Of a stretch of 64,000 bases of DNA, positions 15,679-23,544 are shown piece by piece. This DNA comes from Bradyrhizobium sp. Rc3b (GTDB lineage: Bacteria; Pseudomonadota; Alphaproteobacteria; Rhizobiales; Xanthobacteraceae): positions 186,001-250,000 of the forward strand of contig NZ_FOUS01000002.1 in NCBI RefSeq assembly GCF_900114915.1, written 5' to 3'. The stretch's first letter is position 1. Every line of letters begins with the position of its first letter. The notes beneath the pieces are model-generated. The model saw only the letters and a program-made list of their open reading frames with translations. It did no database searches and was not told the DNA's origin. Both the position numbers and the translations under genes were made by a program.

Positions 15679-16770
15679 TTAGTCCTCGCTCCAATTCGTT
15701 AGCGTCAGGATCTTGGGAAGCTCTCCAAAGCTGCGCCAGAATGCCGGCGGTATTTCCACGCGTAGCTGATGCTGCTCGTCGGGGCCGATATAGAAATTGC
15801 GCTCGTCGCCGGCAATGACCAGCCGTACCGGGCATCCCTTGTGCTTGGTCCAGCCTCTGAGGTTGGCGATACTCATCGGTCTAAAGCCGCTTCGGATCGC
15901 CTCGGCGTCAGCGAATATGTTGGCCGCCGCTGTTATGCCCTGCGAGAGCATGCGAGCTGCTTTAGCCTGATCTTCCTTAGTCATTGCCCGAACGCGTTCC
16001 TGAGTTTCATCACCCAAATCGAGCAGGCTCAGCCGCTTCGCAGTCCCTTTGATGCGTCCCGCCAAGCGAGAGGTTTTCGGGCTGAACATTTGGTAGCCTG
16101 GAAAGTCAAAGAGCTTCCTGACGTCCAGGAAACTCTCGACTTCTTCGGCTCCGCCGCGGGTACGGCGCATGCGGCGCGACATCTCCGTCACATCAAGCGA
16201 GCCCCGACCGACATGGCGCCACAAGTCAATGCGGATGATCTCGGTGAGGCGGTGCTGAAGGACCGTGTGAACCTCGTCGACGGCTTCGAGAGCGGGTAGG
16301 GCGTCGGTGATTACCTCGCGAGCCGGCCGGTTCAAGTGCAGGTTGGTGAGCAGGTACGCGATCGTGCGACGCTCAGCTTCCTCGCGCGTGAACTGCTCCA
16401 TGGCCTCCCAATGTCCCTCGGGATTGAGGGTGGCGAAGCAATCAGGGCCGATCATCCGAATAACGTGCTCGTCGGGAAACCAAGCGATCTTGCCGTTGTG
16501 GGAATACTTCGGCGCCCGCGGCGAGCAGCAAGGGCAAGGGGCGTGTCGGTCTGGCGCGCGGTGGCTCGGCGGCAAGTCGTAGGTGCCGAGATAGACGATG
16601 CGAGATCCAGTCACCGGCTTCGAATGCGTGTGGTGCCGCCAGGTGTGCGGCTCGCCGGTCTTCTTGATGTGGTCCTTGATCTCGCGCACCACGGCCTCGG
16701 CGGCGGCGCGGTTGCGATAGTACGGCTTCGCGTCGAAATATTCCTCGGGGATATCCAATTGCAGAGACAT
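15679..16770 (-). CDS. 363-aa protein with cysteine cluster, first gene of the TIR operon
   Basis: No family recognised. N-terminal region rich in basic and aromatic residues; a Cys/His-rich patch at about residues 73-110 (HAPCPCCSPRAPKYSHNGKI then GPDCF) could bind zinc. The centre is helical (EEAERRTIAYLLTNLHLNRP; EMSRRMRRTRGGAEEVESFL) and the C-terminus reads HQLRVEIPPAFWRSFGEL. GGAGCG nine bases upstream supports the ATG at 16770. The operon order 363-aa protein, TIR protein, coiled-coil protein suggests it is the sensor or regulator of the TIR effector. An inverted repeat about 90 bp upstream may be its operator. Confidence 0.65.
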   Translation of the reverse strand: MSLQLDIPEEYFDAKPYYRNRAAAEAVVREIKDHIKKTGEPHTWRHHTHSKPVTGSRIVYLGTYDLPPSHRAPDRHAPCPCCSPRAPKYSHNGKIAWFPDEHVIRMIGPDCFATLNPEGHWEAMEQFTREEAERRTIAYLLTNLHLNRPAREVITDALPALEAVDEVHTVLQHRLTEIIRIDLWRHVGRGSLDVTEMSRRMRRTRGGAEEVESFLDVRKLFDFPGYQMFSPKTSRLAGRIKGTAKRLSLLDLGDETQERVRAMTKEDQAKAARMLSQGITAAANIFADAEAIRSGFRPMSIANLRGWTKHKGCPVRLVIAGDERNFYIGPDEQHQLRVEIPPAFWRSFGELPKILTLTNWSED

Positions 16771-16856
16771 TGCGAATCGCTCCGGGCTATGTCTACATTC
16801 TGTATCGGCCTAGGCTCCCTGACACCATACTTAGGGGGTCTCAACTTGCTGTCTAT

Positions 16857-16880
16857 ATGCGAAGCCTCGCAGATTCGCAT
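16857..16880. promoter_or_regulatory. inverted repeat upstream of the TIR operon
   Basis: ATGCGAA and TTCGCAT form a perfect 7-bp inverted repeat with a 10-base spacer, centred about 100 bp upstream of the 363-aa gene start. Its position fits an operator for a dimeric repressor; no regulator gene is adjacent. Confidence 0.35.
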
Positions 16881-16990
16881 AGTTGTACGGGCGGCTTTTG
16901 GAACTTATCCCCGAAAAAACGTCGAAAACCCGTGGTTTTACGGGACTTTGCCTCACCGGAGCTTGAGGCCCGAGCCGGTAGACTGGCCGC

Positions 16991-17412
16991 ATGACCCGAG
17001 ACTTTATTCAGCGGTCAGCTCTGGAAGTCGGCTACACGGAACGTCATCAACCATACCGATATGACCATCACCATCGGGTCTTGCGGTTCAAGTCGGCGGA
17101 GAAGCCGGACAACCTGTATCGCGAAGATGTCTGGGCCTGCGTGATGGACGAAGCCTCCCGGATGAGGGAGGAGGCCTTCCACGCCGTCCGCTCAACGCTC
17201 ACAGCAACGCGCGGACCAATCCACATCATCGGAAACGTCAAAGGCCGCAAAAATTGGTTCTACATCGGCTGCCGCAAGGCGGAGGCCAAAGAGCCCATTA
17301 CAGCTTCCACAAGATCACGGCGCTCGATGCCGTGGCTGCCGGTGTCTTCCCCGTGGAGGAGCTTGAGGACGCTCGCCGCAGCAGGTTTGAACGCGCAATC
17401 AGACAGTTCTGA
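16991..17412 (+). pseudogene. phage terminase large subunit fragment
   Basis: The frame from 16991 encodes LRFKSAEKPDNLYREDVWAC and MDEASRMREEAFHAVRSTL with IIGNVKGRKNWFY, the Walker B and C-motif region of a terminase large-subunit ATPase (MDEAxRM). Soon after 17280 the sense shifts frame and continues as HKITALDAVAAGVFPVEELE to a stop at 17410-17412. Both ends of a normal terminase (over 400 residues) are missing. It is a prophage relic; the surrounding 16.8-17.7 kb holds no other phage gene. Confidence 0.7.
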
Positions 17413-17678
17413 GAGGTGGACCAATCAGACCTCGCGTAGGACAGGGCTCTTCCACGGCAACTGCGCCAAAGGTGCTTTTGAGCCTGAAATGCACCAAAAC
17501 GCGTTGTGCTTGGCTGTAACCCTTTGAAATCACAAAAAATGCGAATGCCCTCCGAGCGCGCCATAAGATCGCAGCTCACGCCCGTGGATTTCAAGACCCA
17601 TGGTCGGAGTCGCGCAGCTTGTTTGTCGTGAGCGTCGTGCGCGGTTCATCGGGAAATCTGGCACACTAGTCTCGTCGG
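17413..17678. other. spacer between terminase relic and SRAP operon
   Basis: About 265 bp in which I see no gene. Open frames continue from the terminase relic without a start or recognisable sequence. The SRAP operon should end here, but I see no strong terminator. Confidence 0.35.
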
Positions 17679-18404
17679 TCACGCCGTCGACCCGGGCGGA
17701 TCTTCCTTGACGCCGCGGGCGACGATCCTGAGCGTTCCGTCAGCAAGCGGCCGCTGCAGCTCCAAGGCCTCGTCCGGAGGAGCCGTCATCCAGGTCTCTA
17801 CTTCATCGGGCGATGTCAAAATCACCGGCATGGCCTTCGGGTGGATGGCGCCGACCTCTGCGTTCGGCTCTGTCGTGAGGAACGCGTAGAGGTCGTTGGT
17901 CGTCTCACCTTCCTTGACCTTCCGGACGCTGGTCCAATTGGTCCAGATGCCGGCGAAACAGGCGAGAGGCCGGGTCTCGTCGAGCGCAAACCAGATGTCG
18001 CCGCCTTCGACCTTGTTGAACTCGCTGAATGAGTTGAATGGCACGACGCAGCGGTTTTCGGTTCCCAGCCATCGCGTCCAGTGTTTGCTCTTCACATTGC
18101 GGATGTTGGTCGTGCCGCCGTCCGGCTCCATTCTGAGCAATTCCTTGAAATCCACTGCCTTGCCTTTTGCCTGCAGCTTTTCGGCTCGTTTCTTTGTGGC
18201 GTCCATCAGCGCCTTTGATGACGATGGCATTCCCCATCGCGCTGTGGCGAGCTCGCGGCCCTCGGCTCCGTTCCGCACGATCGGTGCTTTGTAATCGGGA
18301 AACACGCCGGGCATGGGTGCCAGATTGCCCACGTATCGGTTTACGACGCGAAACAGCGCGCTGATGGCAGCTTGGTTTGTCGTGATCGAATAGAGATTGC
18401 ACAT
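17679..18404 (-). CDS. SOS response-associated peptidase (SRAP/YedK/HMCES)
   Basis: A 241-residue SRAP-domain protein. Cys2, immediately after the initiator Met (MCNLYSITTNQ), is the residue that crosslinks abasic sites in single-stranded DNA. The family blocks NRCVVPFNSFSEF, WFALDETRPLACFAGIW and GAIHPKAMPVIL (active-site His) are all present. The protein shields abasic sites during replication. It is the last of three genes read leftward behind a LexA box at 19307-19321, with only 3 bp between it and the gene before it. This matches its SOS association elsewhere. Confidence 0.9.
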   Translation of the reverse strand: MCNLYSITTNQAAISALFRVVNRYVGNLAPMPGVFPDYKAPIVRNGAEGRELATARWGMPSSSKALMDATKKRAEKLQAKGKAVDFKELLRMEPDGGTTNIRNVKSKHWTRWLGTENRCVVPFNSFSEFNKVEGGDIWFALDETRPLACFAGIWTNWTSVRKVKEGETTNDLYAFLTTEPNAEVGAIHPKAMPVILTSPDEVETWMTAPPDEALELQRPLADGTLRIVARGVKEDPPGSTA

Positions 18405-18407
18405 CAG

Positions 18408-18857
18408 TCAGGCTTCGGTTCTGGGGTGGCGCGGCTGCCAAGCCAGTTGTAGCAGAGTCGCGGATGGACGCCGGCCCGCCTTGGCGCATTTGCGGCAGCG
18501 TAGCCGGCTTGCAAGATCATGCACGAAGGTGGTCGGTGGATGTTTCATAGCCGCAAGGTCGACGTCGCTCGGCGTCTTGCAGCGAGCGCACCTGATCTCA
18601 AGCCACGGGAAGCCTCCATTCACGGCCTGATCTATGGTGGGTGACGGATCGATAGGTTCGCCATCGCTCCACATACGCTCATTCCAGCTTTCGCAAAGCA
18701 GCCTGTCAGCTTGCTGAATCATGGCCTCGCCCTTGGCCCGCATCTCTGACGATTGAGCAGCCAGCATGTTCGCCATCGCACGTGCCTTGCCGAGCTCTTT
18801 CGACAGAGCCTTGCGATCGCTGCCCGACAGGGGCGTGGGGTGATACTTCGGGGCCAT
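18408..18857 (-). CDS. zinc-ribbon-like hypothetical protein (149 aa) of the SOS operon
   Basis: The N-terminal half is helical and basic (RKALSKELGKARAMANMLAA). The C-terminal half has two cysteine knuckles, IRCARCKTPSDVDL and LRCRKCAKAGRRPSATLLQL, about 40 residues apart, consistent with one zinc ribbon. I know similar unnamed proteins from rhizobia. It lies 44 bp after the 131-aa gene and 3 bp before the SRAP gene, so it is probably LexA-regulated. A DNA-binding or repair accessory role is inference. Confidence 0.7.
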   Translation of the reverse strand: MAPKYHPTPLSGSDRKALSKELGKARAMANMLAAQSSEMRAKGEAMIQQADRLLCESWNERMWSDGEPIDPSPTIDQAVNGGFPWLEIRCARCKTPSDVDLAAMKHPPTTFVHDLASRLRCRKCAKAGRRPSATLLQLAWQPRHPRTEA

Positions 18858-18901
18858 CCGGATATCCAGGCGCTAAGAGATCGGATCGGCATCGGGATAA
18901 G

Positions 18902-19297
18902 TTACGGCGTCTCGAACGCCGGCCAGCAGCCGTCTTCTTCATGCCTGCCGGTGCGCTGCTGGCAGGTGTTGTCGAGCAACCGCTGCGCCACGTCCTTCCA
19001 AAGTGCATTGCCGCCGTACAATCGGACTGCATCGGCCTTTTGGATTTCCACGGTGCGTTCGCAGCGGCGACAGGAGACGCGCAGCAAGTGGCGTTGAGTC
19101 TCGGAAAGACTGCGGTGTCGGTTCTCGGCTCCGGTCACGGCGACGCGAGGGTCTTTCAGGACCGATTCCCAATATTCGGCCGGGAGCGGCGCATCCGGGG
19201 CCGCAGTGGAAGGGGCGGGTCTACGGGCAGCTTCTGCGGCCAGTTTTTCCATCTGCTTGGGGGTCGGCATACGCCAGCTCGCGGGTCGATCGGTCAT
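18902..19297 (-). CDS. zinc-ribbon-like hypothetical protein (131 aa), first gene of the SOS operon
   Basis: A Pro/Ala-rich N-terminus is followed by HLLRVSCRRCERTVEIQKAD, AVRLYGGNALWKDVAQRLLD and NTCQQRTGRHEEDGCW, giving a CxxC plus C-x10-C-like pattern typical of a small zinc-ribbon family in rhizobia. Its start codon is 10 bp from a LexA box, so repression should be tight. It heads the operon ending in the SRAP gene. Molecular function unknown. Confidence 0.7.
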   Translation of the reverse strand: MTDRPASWRMPTPKQMEKLAAEAARRPAPSTAAPDAPLPAEYWESVLKDPRVAVTGAENRHRSLSETQRHLLRVSCRRCERTVEIQKADAVRLYGGNALWKDVAQRLLDNTCQQRTGRHEEDGCWPAFETP

Positions 19298-19306
19298 TCC
19301 GAATTA

Positions 19307-19321
19307 GAACATAACAAGAAC
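19307..19321 (-). promoter_or_regulatory. LexA (SOS) box
   Basis: The sequence GAAC-ATAACAA-GAAC (GTTC-N7-GTTC on the - strand) is a perfect match to the alphaproteobacterial LexA direct-repeat operator. It sits 10 bp upstream of the 131-aa gene that starts the SRAP operon and about 120 bp upstream of the divergent ku gene. Confidence 0.75.
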
Positions 19322-19441
19322 AAATGTCGAGTCCACTCGGACCCTCCTCGTGAAAAAATCATCTCTTGGAAGGGAGCGCGATGTCGGAACCAAGCCAAGT
19401 CGTTCGTCTTGAATCCGGCGTCAGTAATGGAGTTCCCCGCG

Positions 19442-20368
19442 ATGGCCCCGCGCGCTAACTGGAAAGGCTTTCTGCGTCTTTCCCTCGTCACCTGTCCGGT
19501 AGCGCTTTATCCGGCAACGTCGGAATCCGAAAAGGTCTCGTTCAACCAACTCAACCGAAAGACCGGCCATCGCATCAAGTACGCCAAGGTGGACGCTGAC
19601 ACCGGCGAGGAGGTCGACAACGAGGACATCGTCAAGGGCTACAAGGTCGACACGGACACATTCATCGAGGTGACAAAGGAGGAGCTCGAGAATGTCGCGC
19701 TGGAATCGACGCGAACGATCGAGATCGACGAATTCGTCGACCGCAGCGAGATCGACCCACGCTATTTGATCCGCCCTTACTACCTGACTCCAGATGGCAA
19801 AGTCGGGCACGACGCTTTCGCGGTCATCCGCGAAACCATCCGCGAAATGAACAAGGTCGCGATCGGTCGCGTGGTGCTCACCAATCGCGAGCACATCGTT
19901 GCGCTCGAGCCGCTGGGCAAGGGGCTGATGGGGACCCTGCTGCGCTATCCCTACGAAGTCCGTTCCGCGGAGGAATATTTCGACGATATTCAAGACGTCA
20001 AAGTCACTAAGGACATGCTCGATCTCGCCAGGCACATCGTCAATCAGAAGGCAGGTCACTTCGAGCCGGACAAGTTCGAAGACCAGTACGAAACCGCCCT
20101 CATCGATCTCATCAACCAGAAGCGCGCCGGCAAACCCATCACCGCGAAAGCGCGTCCCCGCGGCGAGAACGTGGTGGACCTGATGGACGCGCTGCGTAAG
20201 AGCATTGGAAGAGAGGCGGCGGCAGAGACACCCAAGAAGCCAGGCAAAAAGCCGCGCAAGGCGGCGGCAGGGCAGAAGGAAATGCTAATGCCGATCGCGG
20301 GCAAGAAGCCGGCGAAAGAGGCCGCGGCGAAAAAGCCGGCGGCCAAGCCACAGCGGAAGTCGGCTTAG
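19442..20368 (+). CDS. ku: Ku protein, non-homologous end joining
   Basis: A 308-residue bacterial Ku homodimer subunit: MAPRANWKGFLRLSLVTCPV opening, IKYAKVDADTGEEVDNEDIV, IRPYYLTPDGKVGHDAFAVI and the bridge region MDLARHIV-like (MLDLARHIVNQKAGHFEPDK). It ends in a long Lys/Pro/Ala-rich tail (AAAGQKEMLMPIAGKKPAKE), the DNA- and ligase-contacting extension of rhizobial Ku. It binds DNA ends and recruits a ligase; two stand-alone ATP-dependent ligases lie within 12 kb. Start at 19442 chosen for the conserved MAPRA and GGAG at 19429; an in-frame ATG at 19427 adds five residues. Divergent from the LexA-controlled operon. Confidence 0.92.
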   Translation: MAPRANWKGFLRLSLVTCPVALYPATSESEKVSFNQLNRKTGHRIKYAKVDADTGEEVDNEDIVKGYKVDTDTFIEVTKEELENVALESTRTIEIDEFVDRSEIDPRYLIRPYYLTPDGKVGHDAFAVIRETIREMNKVAIGRVVLTNREHIVALEPLGKGLMGTLLRYPYEVRSAEEYFDDIQDVKVTKDMLDLARHIVNQKAGHFEPDKFEDQYETALIDLINQKRAGKPITAKARPRGENVVDLMDALRKSIGREAAAETPKKPGKKPRKAAAGQKEMLMPIAGKKPAKEAAAKKPAAKPQRKSA

Positions 20369-20593
20369 ATTTTTGTGGCGGTGACGCCGGACGGCTTCTG
20401 CTTCGTCGTCCGCGGGCGGCTTTGGCGGATGGCAAGTCCCAATCTCGACGAGGTTTTACAAAAGGCGGTACAACGGGGGCCCGCTGCGCTACTGGCCTGT
20501 TTCGGACGATCTTTGCTGTGCAGTTAGCCAGTCGTCGCGCCTCAGCGCTCCTTGCCTGCTCAGCTTTGGATTGCTCTGCACAATAGGAGCGAT

Positions 20594-21097
20594 ATGGCTG
20601 CGGTGAAAAAGACTTCCAGGAAATCGGCCTCGAGCGCGGGCATTCTCGCATACCGCAAGGGTGCTGGTGGGCTCCAGGTTCTGCTCGTTCATCCCGGAGG
20701 TCCGTTCTGGCGCAACAAGGATGATGGCGCCTGGTCCATTCCGAAGGGCGAAATCGATGCCAATGACGCTCCGGAGCAGGTCGCCCGACGCGAGTTTGCC
20801 GAAGAACTGGGCCCGAGCGCTTCGATCGGTCCACTCCAGACGCTGGGACAAGTCCGGCAGCGAGGCGGGAAGCGCGTCATCGCATTCGCCGGCGAGGGCC
20901 ATTTTGACCCGGCGGCGCTGACCAGCAATACCTTCGATATCGAATGGCCGCCCCGAAGCGGTCGGCGGCAGAGCTTTCCCGAAGTCGACCGCGCGGAATG
21001 GTTCGATATCGAGCTCGCGCGGACCAAAATGCTGTCCGCTCAGGGAGAGTTTCTCGATCGTCTTTTGGCAATCGTGGTGGAGAGCGCCGGGAAATGA
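20594..21097 (+). CDS. NUDIX hydrolase
   Basis: A 167-residue NUDIX protein. The Nudix box reads GAWSIPKGEIDANDAPEQVA followed by RREFAEELG (GX5EX7REUXEELG with the REFAEEL core intact). The AGGLQVLLVHPGGPFWRNKD opening is characteristic of the subgroup found with Ku/Lig loci and likely acts on a diphosphate-containing nucleotide. AGGAG at 20585-20589 supports the start. Its stop overlaps the next gene start (ATGA at 21094-21097), so the two form an operon. Confidence 0.88.
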   Translation: MAAVKKTSRKSASSAGILAYRKGAGGLQVLLVHPGGPFWRNKDDGAWSIPKGEIDANDAPEQVARREFAEELGPSASIGPLQTLGQVRQRGGKRVIAFAGEGHFDPAALTSNTFDIEWPPRSGRRQSFPEVDRAEWFDIELARTKMLSAQGEFLDRLLAIVVESAGK

Positions 21098-21558
21098 TGT
21101 TCAGGATTGGAATCATTTCGGACACGCACGGTCTGTTGAGGCCCGAGGCGGAACGGGGCCTGACGGGCGTCGATCACATCATCCATGCCGGCGACATCGG
21201 GCGCCCCGACATTGTCGACGCGCTTCGCCGCATCGCGCCCGTCACAGCCATTCGTGGAAACGTGGACACTGGCGAGTGGGCCCGCGATTATCCCGACACG
21301 AAGCTTGTGCGCCTAGCGGGAAAGTCGATCTACGTTTTGCATGACTTGAAGACGCTGGAGGCAGATCCAGGCGGTGGCATTGACGTCATCGTCTCCGGGC
21401 ATTCCCACGTGCCGAAGATCGACACGGTCGGTGGCGTTCTCTATCTGAATCCGGGCAGCGCGGGACCCCGGCGCTTCAAGCTACCGAGCACACTTGCGAT
21501 CCTCGAACTCACGCCTAACGGCATGCGACCGGAGATCCACGACCTTGGAGGGGATTGA
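21094..21558 (+). CDS. YfcE/MJ0936-type metallophosphoesterase
   Basis: A 154-residue calcineurin-like phosphoesterase with the complete metal-binding motif series: IISDTHG, HAGDIG, RGNVD, and the late SGHSHVPK and LNPGSAGPRR. Such small enzymes hydrolyse phosphodiesters in vitro; the natural substrate is unclear. Coupled to the NUDIX gene by a 4-bp overlap, so both may act on nucleotide products. Convergent with the ligase gene at 21639. Confidence 0.88.
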   Translation: MMFRIGIISDTHGLLRPEAERGLTGVDHIIHAGDIGRPDIVDALRRIAPVTAIRGNVDTGEWARDYPDTKLVRLAGKSIYVLHDLKTLEADPGGGIDVIVSGHSHVPKIDTVGGVLYLNPGSAGPRRFKLPSTLAILELTPNGMRPEIHDLGGD

Positions 21559-21638
21559 CCGCCACCGCGGAGGGATTCACAGCCGAGGAGGCGAATGCGT
21601 TAATCCGTTTCGTTTGCCGGCTACGCCCGAAGGGAGCG

Positions 21639-22586
21639 CTATTTGCGCGGACGTTCTCGCTCACGCACGACGTCCTTCGGCCGCTTGTCCGACCTGAGCC
21701 CGAGGTAGACGGGCTGGCGCAGTTCGCCCTTGCTCGTCCACTCCGCGAATTTGACCTCGGCAACCAAGGAGGGCCTGACCCAGGTCGTGGTCGCCTCGTC
21801 CTTCACTTTGGCAGGGAAGGGTGATTTCGGCGTCGTCAGCTTCACAAGCCTGGCGTGGAGGTTTCCCAGGACCTTGTGGCTGAAGCCAGTGCCGACATGT
21901 CCGATGTAGCGCCATGCGTCGTCTTCCCGCACGGCGAGGACCAGGGCGCCGAAGAAGGGCCTGGTGCGCTTGGGCGCTGTGAAACCCAGGATGACCACTT
22001 CCTGCCGCTTTGCTGTCTTGATCTTCAGCCAATCCGCCGTCCGGCTTCCGGACGCATACTCGCTGTCGGCGCGCTTCGCCATGATGCCTTCCAGGCCCTT
22101 CCGTTCGGCCTCGGCGAAAAATTTTGTGCCGTTCGCTTTGCGGTGAGAGCTGAAGGCGATCAGCCTGTCGCGCGGCAGGATCGCCTTCAGCCTCTTCTTG
22201 CGCTCGAGAAGAGGCTGCTTGCGCAAGTCAACTGCGTTCTGAAACATGAGATCGAAGGCGCAATACTGGAGCTTGGCTTCATGGCGCAGCGCGTTTTGCA
22301 GCAGCTGGAAATGCGAGACGCCGTCCTTTCCGATCGCGACGAGCTCGCCGTCGATCACGGCGTCGCCCTTCACGCCCTCCAGCGCTTTCGCCACCTCGAT
22401 ATAGCTGCGGCTGATGATCTTGCCGTTGCGGCTGTAGAGCGCAACCTTGCCCCGCCGGATTTCCGCGATCATCCGAAAGCCATCGTACTTGTCCTCGAAA
22501 ACCCAGCCGGCGTCGTCGAAGGGCGCGTCGGTGAGCGTGGCGAGCATCGGTTGTAGGCGCTTGGGCAAGGTCGACATCCGGCTCAT
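21639..22586 (-). CDS. stand-alone ATP-dependent DNA ligase (LigC-like)
   Basis: A 315-residue ligase with the nucleotidyl-transferase lysine in EDKYDGFRMIAEIRRGK, DGELVAIGKDGVSHF, CAFDLMFQNAVDLRKQPL, EGIMAKRADSEYASG, DWLKIKTAKRQEVVILGFT and a C-terminal OB domain ending in a WVRPSLVAEVKFAEWTSKGE strand. Polymerase and nuclease domains of LigD are absent. It probably seals breaks in Ku-dependent or base-excision repair. It starts at 22586 or nine bases inside. A paralogue with different sequence is at 30644. Confidence 0.88.
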   Translation of the reverse strand: MSRMSTLPKRLQPMLATLTDAPFDDAGWVFEDKYDGFRMIAEIRRGKVALYSRNGKIISRSYIEVAKALEGVKGDAVIDGELVAIGKDGVSHFQLLQNALRHEAKLQYCAFDLMFQNAVDLRKQPLLERKKRLKAILPRDRLIAFSSHRKANGTKFFAEAERKGLEGIMAKRADSEYASGSRTADWLKIKTAKRQEVVILGFTAPKRTRPFFGALVLAVREDDAWRYIGHVGTGFSHKVLGNLHARLVKLTTPKSPFPAKVKDEATTTWVRPSLVAEVKFAEWTSKGELRQPVYLGLRSDKRPKDVVRERERPRK

Positions 22587-22729
22587 TCAAGGGCCAATCC
22601 TTCAGAGCGAGTTGCGTGATGCACGGACGTCCTTCAAGAATGAGGGAACGCGCAAAGCCAGGGCATGTTCCGTCAGACGCCGCGGCATCTCAGAGTGCGC
22701 ACTACCAAGGGGAAGGTCTGATCAGACCG

Positions 22730-23344
22730 GTGGCCAGAAAACTGAAAACCTACCAGACGTCGCTGGGCTTCTTCGATCTGGCTATAGCCGCTCCTTCCAT
22801 GAAAGCTGCGCTCGAAGCGTGGGGCGCAGACAGCAATCTCTTTCATCAGGGCGCGGCGAAGGAAAGCGATGATCCGGACGTCATCGCCGCAACCATGGCA
22901 AAGCCTGGCGTCGTGCTCAGGCGCCCGGTCGGATCCAACGGATCTTTCAAAGAGCATGCCGACCTGCCCACTAATCTTGAGGGCCGCAGACCAACGAAAG
23001 CTGCCCGCAAGTCGAAAGGCTCAAAGGCGAAGAAGCCTTCCTCTCGCCGCGTCGACAAGGCGGCGGAGCGCAAGGCCGCTCTCGACTACCAACGGGAAGA
23101 GCGGCGCCGCGAGCTTGAGCGAGCGAAGGAAGAGGCTGCCAGGCAGAAGGAACGTGAACGCCGTCAGCAGGCGGTCGACAAGGCACAGGCTGCGTTGGAC
23201 AGGGCCGAGCAGGAGCACGCGAAGCGGGCTGCGGCCATCCAGGCTGAGCTCGAGGCTATCGAGAAGAGGTCGCAGGCAGAAGAAGCCCGCTGGGATAAAG
23301 AGAAGGCGCGATTGGAAGCAGCGCTGCGACGCGCGCGCGGTTAG
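22730..23344 (+). CDS. TolA-like coiled-coil hypothetical protein
   Basis: A GTG-started 204-residue protein. The N-terminal 70 residues (KTYQTSLGFFDLAIAAPSMK, then AALEAWGADSNLFHQGAAKE and DPDVIAATMAKPGVVLRRPV) form a conserved domain I recall from rhizobial proteins; the rest is a long Lys/Arg/Glu/Ala coiled coil (QREERRRELERAKEEAARQK). It is cytosolic by sequence. It diverges from the ligase gene. Function unknown. Confidence 0.7.
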   Translation: MARKLKTYQTSLGFFDLAIAAPSMKAALEAWGADSNLFHQGAAKESDDPDVIAATMAKPGVVLRRPVGSNGSFKEHADLPTNLEGRRPTKAARKSKGSKAKKPSSRRVDKAAERKAALDYQREERRRELERAKEEAARQKERERRQQAVDKAQAALDRAEQEHAKRAAAIQAELEAIEKRSQAEEARWDKEKARLEAALRRARG

Positions 23345-23544
23345 ACCGTGAATCTATCTTCCAGGGTACGGCTTGCCAGAGCCCGCTATGCCTCGATGGC
23401 GACCAAGTTCTGCGGTGCAGCTAAATGACGCGCAGGGCCAGAAGCGGAGGTGATAATGAGCTGTTGATTGGAGGTCGCTGACGGCTACGGTCTCAATAGG
23501 TTTCTTCAATCCGCTACCTATTTCGAAAGGGCGAGACCGCTTCC
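23345..23544. other. intergenic spacer
   Basis: About 200 bp between the convergent coiled-coil gene and fetB. I see no gene or clear hairpin. Confidence 0.35.

Noticed and set aside
19381..19442. EcfG-type promoter before ku
   Set aside because: GGAAC and CGTT occur, but the spacing is about 10 rather than 16-17 bases.
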